Source: Mesorhizobium sp. M9A.F.Ca.ET.002.03.1.2 (GTDB lineage: Bacteria; Pseudomonadota; Alphaproteobacteria; Rhizobiales; Rhizobiaceae). From it: 64,000 bases of DNA. A model generated the notes under the pieces. It saw only the letters and a program-made list of their open reading frames with translations, had not been told where the DNA came from and ran no database searches. The stretch is taken from the NCBI RefSeq assembly GCF_003952365.1, contig NZ_CP034443.1:861001-925000 (forward strand), read 5' to 3'. How positions within the stretch are numbered: position 1 is the first letter of the stretch; every line of letters starts with the position of its first letter. The position numbers were made by a program, and so were the translations under genes. Below, one piece after another: positions 6,833 through 16,104 of the stretch.

Positions 6833-7870
6833 ATGCTGATGCAATCCAGAACCGGAGACATGAAAGATCGCGGACGGAGTGATGAGATCATCGCTCTGCG
6901 TCCTGCCGAGGCCGGAATGCAGCTTGGCCGGGCCCTTCTCCATGCGCTGCGCAATGCAGGCATTTCGGTTCTCTATCAGGATCGCGAGATGAAAACCGTC
7001 TGGGCCCGCAATATGCGTCCGCCATGGGCTTCCGATGCGGTCGACAGCGGCATCTTGCCGCCGGCACAGGCGGAGCGCATCGGTGCGGCCAAACGCAACG
7101 TCGTCGCATCCGGCAATCCGGAGCATCTTGAGCTCAGCATTCCCGCCGACGATGGCGTTCGCTGGTTCCAGGTATGGGTAGATGCGGATCACGACGACGG
7201 CGGCGCCGTGCAGGGCGTCGTCACCACCATGGTCGAAACGACCGAACAGAAACGTCGCGAGCAGACCCTGAAGACGCTGCTGCGCGAGGTCAGCCACCGT
7301 TCGAAGAACCTTTTGGCCATCATCCAGAGCATCGCCACCCAGACCAGCCGTTATTCGGGCACGCTCACTGATTTCCTGACACGCTTTCGTGGCCGGCTGC
7401 AGTCGCTTGCCTCGTCCCAGGATCTGGTGACTTCGTCCAACTGGCGCGGAGCGGCACTGCGCGAACTGGTGTCCGGCCAGGTCGGCCGCTATGGGGCCGA
7501 TCCCCTGCGCAGCCTGCGTTTCCGGGGTGCAAATCCATACCTCAACCCCAATGCCGCCCTGCATATCGGCTTGGCCATGCACGAGCTTGCCGTCAATTCG
7601 GTCAGCTACGGCGCTCTGTCGCGAGCCGACGGATTCGTCGAGGTGACGGCCGATCTCACGGCCGCTTCCGCTGGCGAAACCGCCCTGTCACTGGTATGGG
7701 CCGAAGCCATCGGAACCAACGACAATCAGCCCAGCGAGAAGCGTTTTGGCAGCGTCGCGCTCGAGCGCGTCGTGCCTGCGTCGTTGAACGGGACGGCGAC
7801 ACTTGAAATCACCGAGGGCCGCCTCGAGTATCGCCTTGTCGTTCCTCGCGGCAATTTCGAGACGGATTGA
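6833..7870 (+). CDS. PAS-like HWE-family histidine kinase, candidate PhyR kinase
   Basis: A 345-residue soluble kinase. Residues about 35-135 form a PAS-like sensor with a PAC-type end (VVTTMVETTEQKRREQ). The phospho-acceptor box LLREVSHRSKN is near residues 147-157, and the ATPase lobe contains MHELAVNSVSYGAL near 250. The His box and the short kinase core fit the HWE/HisKA_2 class to which PhyR kinases belong. The gene is close to phyR and has its own EcfG promoter, so the stress response would raise its own input kinase. The signal it senses is not evident, and no membrane segment is seen. Confidence 0.85.
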   Translation: MLMQSRTGDMKDRGRSDEIIALRPAEAGMQLGRALLHALRNAGISVLYQDREMKTVWARNMRPPWASDAVDSGILPPAQAERIGAAKRNVVASGNPEHLELSIPADDGVRWFQVWVDADHDDGGAVQGVVTTMVETTEQKRREQTLKTLLREVSHRSKNLLAIIQSIATQTSRYSGTLTDFLTRFRGRLQSLASSQDLVTSSNWRGAALRELVSGQVGRYGADPLRSLRFRGANPYLNPNAALHIGLAMHELAVNSVSYGALSRADGFVEVTADLTAASAGETALSLVWAEAIGTNDNQPSEKRFGSVALERVVPASLNGTATLEITEGRLEYRLVVPRGNFETD

Positions 7871-7950
7871 ACGGACAACAGCCGAGCCAAAGGGGGCCGG
7901 GATCGATACTGACCGCGCTGGCTTTAACCACCTGTTCACCATAAAGTCCG

Positions 7951-8199
7951 ATGCTGTTTTCCCAGACCACTCCGCATGACGTTTTCGGTCGCAGTTCGCT
8001 GCGCAGCACAGGAGAGATGGCTTTGACGGTTGCCGACATCAACAGGCTGGAACAGGCCGCACGCGTTTCGATGGGCGGGTTTCAGGACCTCGAAGCATCC
8101 GCCATGCCGTCGCATATTGCTTCTCAGCCGTTCCTCCGCTTTGCCGCCTTTGCGCTGGTCGTGCTGACAGCCCTGATCGTCGCGCACCAATTAATCTAG
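7951..8199 (+). CDS. Hypothetical protein with C-terminal membrane anchor (82 aa)
   Basis: A small protein with a soluble N-terminal part and one hydrophobic helix at about residues 62-81, ending just after it, so it looks tail-anchored. The start is uncertain: the ATG at 7951 gives 82 residues and an internal ATG at 8017 gives 60. Its stop codon TAG is part of a CTAGAGC sequence that also begins the repeat at 15998. I do not recognise the family. Confidence 0.5.
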   Translation: MLFSQTTPHDVFGRSSLRSTGEMALTVADINRLEQAARVSMGGFQDLEASAMPSHIASQPFLRFAAFALVVLTALIVAHQLI

Positions 8200-8259
8200 A
8201 GCACCCAAAATGGCCGGCGGCGTGTTTCTCCAATTGATCGCGCGACAGTCTGCCTCGCA

Positions 8260-8284
8260 GGAACTTTGGCGGATGTGGCCCGTT
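8260..8284 (+). promoter_or_regulatory. EcfG-type promoter of the gene at 8308
   Basis: GGAAC at 8260-8264, 16 bases, CGTT at 8281-8284, about 23 bases before the ATG at 8308. Confidence 0.8.
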
Positions 8285-8307
8285 CCTATGGCGAAAGGAC
8301 CGTCGCC

Positions 8308-8634
8308 ATGGAACACATCGCTGCCGTGCTGCTGGTCATCGGCTGTTCGAACACGATGACCGAGTGCCGTGAACTGCCCATATCAGTGAGCGTTTTCGAA
8401 ACCGCTCGGGAATGCACCGCCGAGCGCCCGTTCGCCTTGGTCGACGTGGAGGGTCAGGCTCCGCGTATAATTGCCAAATGCCTTTCCGTCGATCCGGCGC
8501 TGGAGGATGATTACGACCAGATCGTCTGGAATGTGCGTCCGGACGGCACGCTCGACGCTTCCGTGGAGATTTCCAACCTTGTGGTTGCCTCGAACGGCGC
8601 GCGCCCTGAAAAAGATTCTCTTAGCCAACAGTGA
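8308..8634 (+). CDS. Conserved hypothetical protein of the stress regulon (108 aa)
   Basis: A 108-residue protein with a short hydrophobic N-terminus (MEHIAAVLLVIGC) and four cysteines, two of them in the first 20 residues (GC, then TEC before RELP). I recall similar small proteins being widespread in rhizobia, but no function is known to me. The ATG at 8308 is preferred over the one at 8266 because AAAGGA lies eight bases upstream and because the EcfG promoter at 8260-8284 would otherwise fall inside the gene. It could be secreted or membrane-bound. Confidence 0.65.
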   Translation: MEHIAAVLLVIGCSNTMTECRELPISVSVFETARECTAERPFALVDVEGQAPRIIAKCLSVDPALEDDYDQIVWNVRPDGTLDASVEISNLVVASNGARPEKDSLSQQ

Positions 8635-8713
8635 AATCGAGCAGGCAAAACCTTTTTCGCATGATAAATGACGGATCGGACTACAAGCGAGGACAAAAGC
8701 GAGGAGTAACTTT

Positions 8714-8956
8714 ATGCGGAAGATGATTATTGCGATGGTTGCCGTGGTCGCGGTCAGCGGTTGCAGCACCACCGAGCAGGACGTCGGCGTCGGCGCCGGT
8801 GTCGGCGCTCTTGCCGGCGGCCTGATTGGCGGCGGCAGGGGTGCGCTCGTCGGTGCAGCCGTCGGTGCCGGTTCCGGCCTGCTGGTGCGCAACCTGCGCA
8901 ATGGCTATTGCCAGTACCGCGACAACCGTGGCCGCCTCTATACGGCCCGCTGCTGA
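8714..8956 (+). CDS. Glycine-zipper lipoprotein (OsmB/YMGG-like)
   Basis: An 80-residue predicted lipoprotein. The signal peptide ends in the lipobox VSGC with Cys17. Residues about 24-58 are a glycine zipper made of GxxxG repeats, and the C-terminal part holds a Tyr/Arg-rich segment (YCQYRDNRGRLY) with two further cysteines. Proteins of this kind sit in the outer membrane and help keep the envelope stable. GAGGAG is placed correctly before the ATG at 8714. No EcfG promoter was found in front, and a good terminator follows at 8980-9017. Confidence 0.85.
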   Translation: MRKMIIAMVAVVAVSGCSTTEQDVGVGAGVGALAGGLIGGGRGALVGAAVGAGSGLLVRNLRNGYCQYRDNRGRLYTARC

Positions 8957-8979
8957 TCCGCTTCAAAGACACATAAACA

Positions 8980-9017
8980 GAAGCGGAGACCGGCTCGTCC
9001 GGTTCTCCGCTTCTTTG
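8980..9017 (+). terminator. Intrinsic terminator after the glycine-zipper lipoprotein
   Basis: GAAGCGGAGA-CCGG pairs with CCGG-T-TCTCCGCTTC around a short loop, with one bulged base, followed by TTTG. It closes the lipoprotein gene and faces the convergent kinase gene. Confidence 0.8.
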
Positions 9018-9066
9018 TGCCGGAACGGGTTCGTCCGCGGCAGCGATTGCCCGTTTCAGCCCGACA

Positions 9067-10809
9067 TCAGTCCGACAGTGGAATCCTGATTTCCACGTTC
9101 AACCCGCCACCGTAAAAATCGCGATTGATCGTACCGCGCAATTCGCGCGTGACGTTCAAATCGATCAGCTTGGTGCCAAACCCAGTTTTGACAGGTGCTT
9201 CGAGCTTCGTCTGGCCCGCTTCGCGCCAGTTGAGAACCAGCGTCCTGTCGCGCCTGCGGCCTTCGACCGACCAGTCGACCTTGAGCGCCCAGTCGCCCTT
9301 TCGGTTATTGGCCGAATTGCCGGCTTCGCCATATTTCAGCGCGTTCGTCGCCAGTTCGTGAAAGGTCAGGCCGAGCGCTTGCGTCGTCGTCTCGTCGAGC
9401 AGCACCTCTGGCCCCGACATTATCCCCTCGGGAAGCTCCTTGCCGAACACCTGGCCAAGCTCGATGCGCAGGAGATCGCCGAGATCGGCCTTCTGCCAGC
9501 GCGAGCGCGTCAGCATGTCCTGGGAAGCCGCCATCGCTTGCAGCCGGGCCGAAAAAGAGGACGAGAACTCGTGGACGTCGGTGGCGTGCGACGCCGTCTG
9601 GCGCGCGATCGCCAACACTCGCGTGATCGAATTCTTGATACGATGCTTCATCTCCTGCAGCATCAGGTCTTTTTCGAGCAGGCTCTTTTCCGTCGTCTCG
9701 TGAAGCAGGGAGACCGCGTCATAAGCCCGCTCCTGATAGCGTGCCACCAGCGCGATGGTGCCCGCGAGCAGCAGCCCGAACAGGCCGAGCATCACCGGAA
9801 TGGCGCGCGACGAGGGTTGCGAGAAGGCGCTTGTCGGCCTGAACAGGACGGTCCACGGACGGCCGGCGACGGTGATCTCGCGGGTAACCAGCAGCTTTTC
9901 GCCGAAGGTCGACACCGGTGGCGTCTCCGACTGGAACAGAAGATTGTCGGCGTCCACCTTGCCGTCATAGATCTCGATGTTGACCGGCAGCAGCGGCGTC
10001 CGGCTGAGCGCGGTCTGGAACAGGTCGCGGGCGCGGAAGGCCGCATAGAGAAAGCCCGATGTCGAGGATGTGGATGCATTGATGCCGTCCGGCGCGGTTT
10101 CGACGTTGAGCCGCACGAAGACCAGGAAGCCGGTGAAGGTCTGCGCAGCACCCGTTTCCTGGCCAAGCTGCACGCGCCCGCTTGCATGCTGCTGGTCGTC
10201 GGCCATCGCCTTTTCGATCGCCTCGCGCCGCACCGGTTCGGTGAACATGTCGTAGCCGATGCTGGATTGGCTGGACGCGTCGAACGGCTCGAACTGTACG
10301 ATGGGCGTGCGCCACGGCAGCGTCGTCGTAGCCGGATAGATCACATGGCTGGCGCCATAGTCGTGCAGGATGGCACGCTCGACCGTTGCCTCGTCGCCGG
10401 TTCTCACCAAACGGAGAAAGCCGATGCCGCGCAGGCCGGCGAAATTGCCGCCAATATCGAGCGCGCTGAAGAATGCCTTGAACTCGCCCCGCGAAATGCC
10501 GCCATTGCGGGCGTTGAACAGCGCCTGCGTCGATCGCAGCAGCGACAGATGCAGGTCGATTCGGCTATCGATCCGGTTGAGTGCGTCGTCCGCAGTCGCC
10601 GCGAACTTGATGCGCGCCGCTTCCTGCGTGGCGAAATAGGCGAATCCCGCCATCGTCAGGCTGATCAGCGCGACGGCGATGAAAGCGACGATCGGAAAGA
10701 ACTTCTTCAATTGCTGCCGCGGCCCATGAACGGTTTCCAGACCTTTATGCGCAAGTCCCCGCGCCAACACAATGGCGCGGCCAAACCATCGTGATGGCTG
10801 GCACATCAT
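9067..10809 (-). CDS. CHASE-domain membrane HWE histidine kinase
   Basis: A membrane-bound sensor kinase of about 580 residues. A first membrane helix (about residues 38-60) is followed by an extracytoplasmic CHASE domain (about 75-300, with the typical RGIGFL segment), a second helix (about 335-358), a linker, and an HWE/HisKA_2-type core. The phospho-acceptor His is in LQEMKHRIKN, and the ATPase lobe has FHELATNALKYGE. The frame extends to 10905, but that part overlaps the transporter gene upstream; the ATG at 10809 is preferred. This is the third kinase of this class within 10 kb. CHASE domains bind small ligands, but the ligand is unknown. Confidence 0.8.
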   Translation of the reverse strand: MMCQPSRWFGRAIVLARGLAHKGLETVHGPRQQLKKFFPIVAFIAVALISLTMAGFAYFATQEAARIKFAATADDALNRIDSRIDLHLSLLRSTQALFNARNGGISRGEFKAFFSALDIGGNFAGLRGIGFLRLVRTGDEATVERAILHDYGASHVIYPATTTLPWRTPIVQFEPFDASSQSSIGYDMFTEPVRREAIEKAMADDQQHASGRVQLGQETGAAQTFTGFLVFVRLNVETAPDGINASTSSTSGFLYAAFRARDLFQTALSRTPLLPVNIEIYDGKVDADNLLFQSETPPVSTFGEKLLVTREITVAGRPWTVLFRPTSAFSQPSSRAIPVMLGLFGLLLAGTIALVARYQERAYDAVSLLHETTEKSLLEKDLMLQEMKHRIKNSITRVLAIARQTASHATDVHEFSSSFSARLQAMAASQDMLTRSRWQKADLGDLLRIELGQVFGKELPEGIMSGPEVLLDETTTQALGLTFHELATNALKYGEAGNSANNRKGDWALKVDWSVEGRRRDRTLVLNWREAGQTKLEAPVKTGFGTKLIDLNVTRELRGTINRDFYGGGLNVEIRIPLSD

Positions 10810-10853
10810 GTGGCCGGCCACATAGGCAGTATTTAGCCGGCTTATTTTAAGCT

Positions 10854-11648
<795 letters not shown>

Positions 11649-11674
11649 GATCGTTCCTCCCTATGGTTTTTGCT

Positions 11675-11746
11675 TGAGCATGATCTTGTCCGTATACCGG
11701 TATCCACTTTCCGCGGACGCGGACCTTCGGTTCGGAATCATGCTCA
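11675..11746. repeat. Palindromic repeat overlapping the xylH stop codon
   Basis: TGAGCATGAT (from 11675) and ATCATGCTCA (to 11746) are perfect 10-base arms around a 52-base middle that includes GGTATCCACTTTCCG, a sequence typical of rhizobial intergenic palindromes. The TGA stop of xylH (11744-11746 on the minus strand) is part of the outer arm. Confidence 0.65.
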
Positions 11747-13075
11747 GACCCGCTTGCGGTAGACGGTGTCGAGCCAGACGGCGATCACCAGGACGGCACC
11801 GACGACGACGCTCTGAAGCGGTGAATCGATGCCGAGCAACACCATGCCGGATTGCAACGACTGCATCAGGAGTGCGCCCAGCATGGCGCCGAGCACCGTG
11901 CCGGAGCCGCCGGCAAGCGACGTACCGCCGATAACGGCTGCGGCGATGACCAGCAACTCGTCCAGCGTACCCAGCGCATTGGTCGACGCATTGAGGCGGG
12001 CCGACGCAATCGCCGCGCTGATCGCGGCCAGCACGCCCATGATCATGAACACCTTCATGGTCACCCAGCGCGTGTTGATGCCGGCGAGTTCCGCCGCTTC
12101 CGGGTTGCCGCCGATGGCAAAGACATAGCGGCCGAAACGGGTGCGCCTGGTGATGAAGGTCATGACGATGCCCACAGCGACCGCCATCAGCACCGGTATG
12201 GCGATGCCATGGGCGATGAACAGGCCACCTTCGGGGACGGTGATGCCGTTCTGCTGGGCGTACCGGCGCACGATGCCGACCGGCCAGGGATAGGAATTGG
12301 CGATCCGGACGGCGCCAAGGATGGCGGCGCAAGCAACCACGCCGAGAAAGATTTCCGCCCAGACGGGGCGCAGTGGAAATTTGAACCGTTTGCGCTGCGT
12401 CCGGCCGTTGAGCAGCGTGAAGGCGACGGCCACACAGGCGAGGACGCCGACGATCCAGCTCGCGGTTGCCCCGATCGAGCCGCGCGGCCCGCCACCCATG
12501 AGCTGGAAGGTGGCGTCCAGCGGCGCGACGGTGCGCCCGCTCGTCATCAGCCACGCCATGCCACGCCAGATCAGCAGCCCGCCCAGCGTCACGATGAAGG
12601 CAGGAACCTCGAGATAGGCGATGATGAAGCCCTGGAGCGCGCCGATCATGAGGCCGAGCGCCACACCGGCAGCCAGTGCGATGATCCATATCCAGGGACT
12701 TCCAAGCTGGAATCCCATGACGCGGACGAGGAATTCGGCCTGCGCCACGCCCATCACCATGCCGATCACGCCTTCGACGGAGCCGACTGAAAGATCGATG
12801 TTGCGCATCACGATGACCAGCACCATCCCGGTCGCCATGATCGCGACCGAGGAGGTCTGCACCGACAGGTTCCAGAGATTGCGCGGCGTGAGGAAAAGCC
12901 CGCCCGACAGGAAGTGGATCCCAACCCAGATGACCAGCAGCGCGCCGACCATGCCGAGCATGCGTACATCGAGTTCGGTTGCCTTGAGGAACCGTCCGAC
13001 GGCGCTGAGTTCGGATTCTCGCGCCCGGTCTTCGGCCGTTTTGGCGGCCGGTGGGTTGGATGCCGTGTCGGTCAT
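11744..13075 (-). CDS. xylH: Xylose-type ABC transporter permease
   Basis: A 443-residue inner-membrane permease of the BPD_transp_2 (XylH/RbsC) family with about ten or more hydrophobic segments. The family EAxxxAGI-like motif is visible as GGNPEAAELAGIN near residue 325, where the ATPase docks. Its length fits XylH better than the shorter RbsC. The ATG at 13075 has GGGAGGA just upstream; an upstream extension of 22 residues lacks any site. It follows xylF by 162 bases, a gap holding a strong terminator and a tandem repeat, which would lower permease expression relative to the binding protein. Confidence 0.9.
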   Translation of the reverse strand: MTDTASNPPAAKTAEDRARESELSAVGRFLKATELDVRMLGMVGALLVIWVGIHFLSGGLFLTPRNLWNLSVQTSSVAIMATGMVLVIVMRNIDLSVGSVEGVIGMVMGVAQAEFLVRVMGFQLGSPWIWIIALAAGVALGLMIGALQGFIIAYLEVPAFIVTLGGLLIWRGMAWLMTSGRTVAPLDATFQLMGGGPRGSIGATASWIVGVLACVAVAFTLLNGRTQRKRFKFPLRPVWAEIFLGVVACAAILGAVRIANSYPWPVGIVRRYAQQNGITVPEGGLFIAHGIAIPVLMAVAVGIVMTFITRRTRFGRYVFAIGGNPEAAELAGINTRWVTMKVFMIMGVLAAISAAIASARLNASTNALGTLDELLVIAAAVIGGTSLAGGSGTVLGAMLGALLMQSLQSGMVLLGIDSPLQSVVVGAVLVIAVWLDTVYRKRV

Positions 13076-13141
13076 GAAGTCCTCCCACCGGGTTGCCGTC
13101 TGGCGCGGATGCCGGAACACGATGCTATCGGCTTTCCCCAA

Positions 13142-13173
13142 TCATTTGAAGCGGAAGTCATTTGAAGCGGAAA
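13142..13173. repeat. Two tandem 16-bp repeats upstream of xylH
   Basis: TCATTTGAAGCGGAAG is followed at once by TCATTTGAAGCGGAAA. They lie between the xylF terminator and the xylH ribosome-binding site, so they could hold a regulatory site or be a slippage product. Confidence 0.6.
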
Positions 13174-13180
13174 GCCTCTT

Positions 13181-13213
13181 GAAAAAACGCCGCGACCTGA
13201 CAGCCGCGGCGTT
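13181..13213 (-). terminator. Terminator between xylF and xylH
   Basis: On the minus strand AACGCCGCG pairs with CGCGGCGTT across a 10-base loop and runs into TTTTTT. It lies 25 bases after the xylF stop and should end most transcripts there, leaving xylH-xylG to readthrough. Confidence 0.85.
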
Positions 13214-13237
13214 CGTTTGCTTGCGAAGTGGTCGAGA

Positions 13238-14278
13238 TCAGTTGCAGGCCGCAACGCTGCCGGCGGCGACGCCCGCGCAGACCGCGTCCTTCGTGATCCA
13301 GCCGGCGTCGATGACCACGTTGAGATTGTCCTTGGTGATGGCAATCGGCGTCAGGAACAGCGACTTGACGGCATTGCCGCCCGGAGTGGTGAAGTCCGTC
13401 ACGCCCGCAATGTCGGTCATCTGCTTGCCGTCGGCAAGCTGCGAGGCGATCTCGGCAGCGTTCTTGCCGAGTTCGCGCGCGTCCTTCCACACCGATACGG
13501 TCTGTGTGCCGAGCGCGATGCGGTTCAGCGCTGCATGGTCGCCGTCCTGGCCCGACACCGGGACGGATCCGGCCAGGCCCTGCGCCGTCAGCGCGGCGAC
13601 GACGCCACCGGCGGTGCCGTCATTGGCGGCAACCACCGCATCGACCTTGTTGTCGTTGGCGGTCAGGAACTGTTCCATGTTCTTCTGGGCGTTGGCGGGA
13701 AGCCAGCCGTCCGTATAGGCCTCGCCGACATTCTTGATCTTGCCGCTGTCGATGGCATCCTTGAGCACTTCCATAGAGCCGGCGAACAGAAAATCGGCAT
13801 TCGGATCGGCCCCCGAGCCCTTGATGAAGACGTAATTGCCTTCCGGCGCTGCCTTGAACACTTCGCGGGCCTGCATACGGCCGACTTCCTGATTGTCGAA
13901 GGTCAGATAGAAGACATCCTTGTTCTCGATCAGCCGGTCATAGCCGACGACCGGAATGCCTTCGTCCAGCGCCTTCTGCACCGCTGGCCCAATGGCCGAG
14001 GCATCCTGCGCAAGGATGATCAGCGCGTTGGCGCCCTGCGAGATCAGGCTCTCGACATCGGTCAACTGCTTGCCGGGATTGGATTGCGCATCGGCGGAAA
14101 TATACTTGTCGCCGGCGGCCTCGATCGCCGTCTTCATGGCGGCTTCGTCGGTCTTCCAACGCTCTTCCTGGAAGTTCGACCACGAAACGCCAATGACTTT
14201 GTCCTTCGCCTGTGCGGCCGACGTGAGCGTCAGCGACATGGCGGCCCCCGCCAGGATGGCGGCTGCGAATCTCTTCAT
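13238..14278 (-). CDS. xylF: Xylose-type periplasmic sugar-binding protein
   Basis: A 346-residue periplasmic binding protein. A signal peptide ([24 protein letters not shown]) ends near residue 24. The mature part follows E. coli XylF closely in recalled sequence: an ERW motif near the start, [33 protein letters not shown] and SGQDGD, the last segments lining the sugar pocket. The ATG at 14278 is used because the upstream extension is hydrophilic and would hide the signal peptide. It is the first gene of xylF-xylH-xylG, and the ROK repressor gene with two operators is divergent. D-xylose is the likely but unproven ligand. Confidence 0.9.
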   Translation of the reverse strand: MKRFAAAILAGAAMSLTLTSAAQAKDKVIGVSWSNFQEERWKTDEAAMKTAIEAAGDKYISADAQSNPGKQLTDVESLISQGANALIILAQDASAIGPAVQKALDEGIPVVGYDRLIENKDVFYLTFDNQEVGRMQAREVFKAAPEGNYVFIKGSGADPNADFLFAGSMEVLKDAIDSGKIKNVGEAYTDGWLPANAQKNMEQFLTANDNKVDAVVAANDGTAGGVVAALTAQGLAGSVPVSGQDGDHAALNRIALGTQTVSVWKDARELGKNAAEIASQLADGKQMTDIAGVTDFTTPGGNAVKSLFLTPIAITKDNLNVVIDAGWITKDAVCAGVAAGSVAACN

Positions 14279-14342
14279 GATATTCCTCCCTGCACCACGT
14301 GCGGCGCGACCAAACTGGCCCGAAGGCCGGCACAAAAGGCTC

Positions 14343-14367
14343 TATTTTTTCGGGCCTCGAAAAAATA
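14343..14367. promoter_or_regulatory. ROK-regulator operator 1
   Basis: A perfect inverted repeat TATTTTTTCG-N5-CGAAAAAATA, 65 bases upstream of xylF. Its form (CG-N5-CG with flanking A/T runs) recurs at 14429-14450. Confidence 0.8.
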
Positions 14368-14428
14368 CTGATCCAACGCCGAAGCGCTGTCAACATCAAT
14401 TCTGATGGATTTTGATGTCCCACCGGCG

Positions 14429-14450
14429 TTTTTTCGAGACTCGGAATAAA
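14429..14450. promoter_or_regulatory. ROK-regulator operator 2
   Basis: TTTTTTCG-N5-CGGAATAAA repeats the operator 1 pattern with two mismatches in the right arm. It is centred about 85 bases from operator 1, near eight helical turns, and about 100 bases before the repressor gene, so looping or autoregulation is possible. Confidence 0.7.
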
Positions 14451-14546
14451 TAATGACAGGGCTGTCGGCTTCTGCCAGTATTTGTCGGACATTGCCGACG
14501 GCTTCCGATCCACGAGCTGCCGCGGCGATAGGGAGGAAGCAAAAGA

Positions 14547-15794
14547 ATGTCGGTCGGAATCCGCCACGACGATTTGCGCCGGCGCAACCGGGCGATGGTG
14601 ATTTCGGCCGTGCGCCGGGCCGGTCATCCGTCGCGGACCGAGATCGCGGCGACCACCGGCCTCAGCCATTCGACCATATCGGCGATCTCTTCCGACCTGA
14701 TCCAGGAGGGCATCCTGGCCGAGAGCAGGGCAAGCGAGACCGTTTCACTGAAACGCGGCCGGCCGCAGGTCGGCCTCAGCCTCAATCCGGAAGCGGCTGC
14801 GGTGCTGACCGTCGTGCTGTCGCTGAATTTCCTTTCGGTCGCCGTCATCGATTATGCCGGGCAAGTGGTCGCCGAGGAACAGCGCCGGCTGGACACGCTG
14901 ACCATGTCGCGCGACGAGTTGATCGGCGAATGTGTCGCCATCGTCCGCCGCCGGCTCGAGGACCCCGACCTCGATGTCCAAAGCGTCGCCCGCATCGCGC
15001 TGGCGATTCAGGGCATCACCGATTCCCATGCGCGCGCCATGCTGTGGTCGCCGATCACACCGCAGACGAACATCGCCTTCGCCGACATTCTGGAAGACGA
15101 GTTCGGCATCCCGGCCACCATGGAGAACGACTGCAACATGATGGCCGTGGCGCTGCGCTGGCGCGACCCGGATCGTTACCGTGACGATTTCATCGCCATC
15201 CTGCTCTCGCACGGCATCGGTATGGGGCTGGTGCTGAAAGGCGAACTGTTCACCGGCACCCATTCCTCGGGCGGCGAATTCGGCCACATGATCCATCGCC
15301 CGGGCGGTGCGCTCTGCCGCTGCGGGCGGCGCGGCTGCGTCGAGGCCTATGCCGGCAACTACGCCATCTGGCGCAACGCAAGGCAGTTGAGCGAGAACGC
15401 CGAGCCGGTCGCCGATGTCAGCGACGCCGACATGCGGGCGCTGGCGGCCCGGGCGCGCGAGACGGACGGGCCGGAGCGCGAAGCCTACCGCAAGGCCGGC
15501 GAAGCGCTCGGCTTCGGGCTTGGCAGCCTGTTCGCGCTGATCGATCCGGCGCCGGTCGCCATGGTCGGCGCCAGCGCCGCCGCCTTCGACCTGATCGAGC
15601 CGGCCCTGCGCGAAGCCATCGCCCAGACCGCCGGCGGCCAGCATTCGGGTTCGATTTCCTTCGATACCGAGCCGAACGAGCTGCCGCTGATCCGCGAAGG
15701 CTGCGCCATGCGGGCGCTGAACTTCGTCGACCAGGAGATTTTCGCGCCGGGCGCGAACGGGAAGTCCGGCACGATCAGGAAGGACGTGGCCTGA
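14547..15794 (+). CDS. ROK-family transcriptional repressor (XylR-type)
   Basis: A 415-residue regulator. The N-terminal winged helix-turn-helix is at about residues 15-70 (TEIAATTGLSHSTISAI), followed by a ROK sugar-kinase-like domain with the zinc motif CRCGRRGCVEAY near residue 255 and the HSSGGEFGHM segment before it. Such proteins repress sugar-uptake genes and release DNA when a sugar binds. It is divergent from xylF with two matching operators between them, so it very likely controls the xylose-type transporter and perhaps itself. The ATG at 14547 follows AGGGAGG. The inducer is not shown by sequence. Confidence 0.9.
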   Translation: MSVGIRHDDLRRRNRAMVISAVRRAGHPSRTEIAATTGLSHSTISAISSDLIQEGILAESRASETVSLKRGRPQVGLSLNPEAAAVLTVVLSLNFLSVAVIDYAGQVVAEEQRRLDTLTMSRDELIGECVAIVRRRLEDPDLDVQSVARIALAIQGITDSHARAMLWSPITPQTNIAFADILEDEFGIPATMENDCNMMAVALRWRDPDRYRDDFIAILLSHGIGMGLVLKGELFTGTHSSGGEFGHMIHRPGGALCRCGRRGCVEAYAGNYAIWRNARQLSENAEPVADVSDADMRALAARARETDGPEREAYRKAGEALGFGLGSLFALIDPAPVAMVGASAAAFDLIEPALREAIAQTAGGQHSGSISFDTEPNELPLIREGCAMRALNFVDQEIFAPGANGKSGTIRKDVA

Positions 15795-15907
15795 GTTCGA
15801 AAGGCAAGGAACAAAGGCGGATTGCGACTTGGGGATGTGTTGGGATTCAGGCCAGGCCGCGCCGGAGTCGAAGACGGGCTCGAAGCGACCAGACTGGGTG
15901 GGTTCCG

Positions 15908-15974
15908 AGAACGGAACGTTCCGTTCAGGTACGTTAGTATCGGAAGCGCGGGAAGTCGCCGTTCGCAGGCCGGC
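15908..15974. repeat. Duplicated 67-bp sequence with an 18-bp palindrome, copy 1
   Basis: The segment opens with a perfect 18-base palindrome GAACGGAAC/GTTCCGTTC (15909-15926) and ends CGCCGTTCGCAGGCCGGC. A closely similar copy lies at 40780-40847. Both are intergenic. The palindrome resembles a TetR-type operator, but the origin of the pair is unknown. Confidence 0.7.
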
Positions 15975-15997
15975 ATCACCTGAATATCAGCACATCC

Positions 15998-16104
15998 CTA
16001 GAGCGGTTCAACTTTTTGATAGAATCGCTGGTCCGCTCTAAGTATTTGTTTTTACGCAATTCCGGACGGAAAACCGCTACGCACTTTTCCTGGAATTGCT
16101 CTAG
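15998..16104. repeat. Palindromic intergenic repeat overlapping the phoB stop
   Basis: The element starts CTAGAGCGGTTCAACTTTTT and ends CTGGAATTGCTCTAG, with CTAGAGC/GCTCTAG as matching ends and GCGG/CCGC pairs inside. I recognise the type as a dispersed repeat of Mesorhizobium-like genomes. The phoB stop codon (TAG, 16101-16103 on the minus strand) is its last bases. Confidence 0.7.

Noticed and set aside
9358..10794. 478-codon plus-strand frame opposite the CHASE kinase
   Set aside because: It is the complement of a clear kinase gene; the translation is Arg/Gly-rich without motifs.
15913..15935. EcfG promoter inside the duplicated 67-bp sequence
   Set aside because: GGAAC and CGTT are both present but only 14 bases apart, outside the accepted spacing, and no gene follows.
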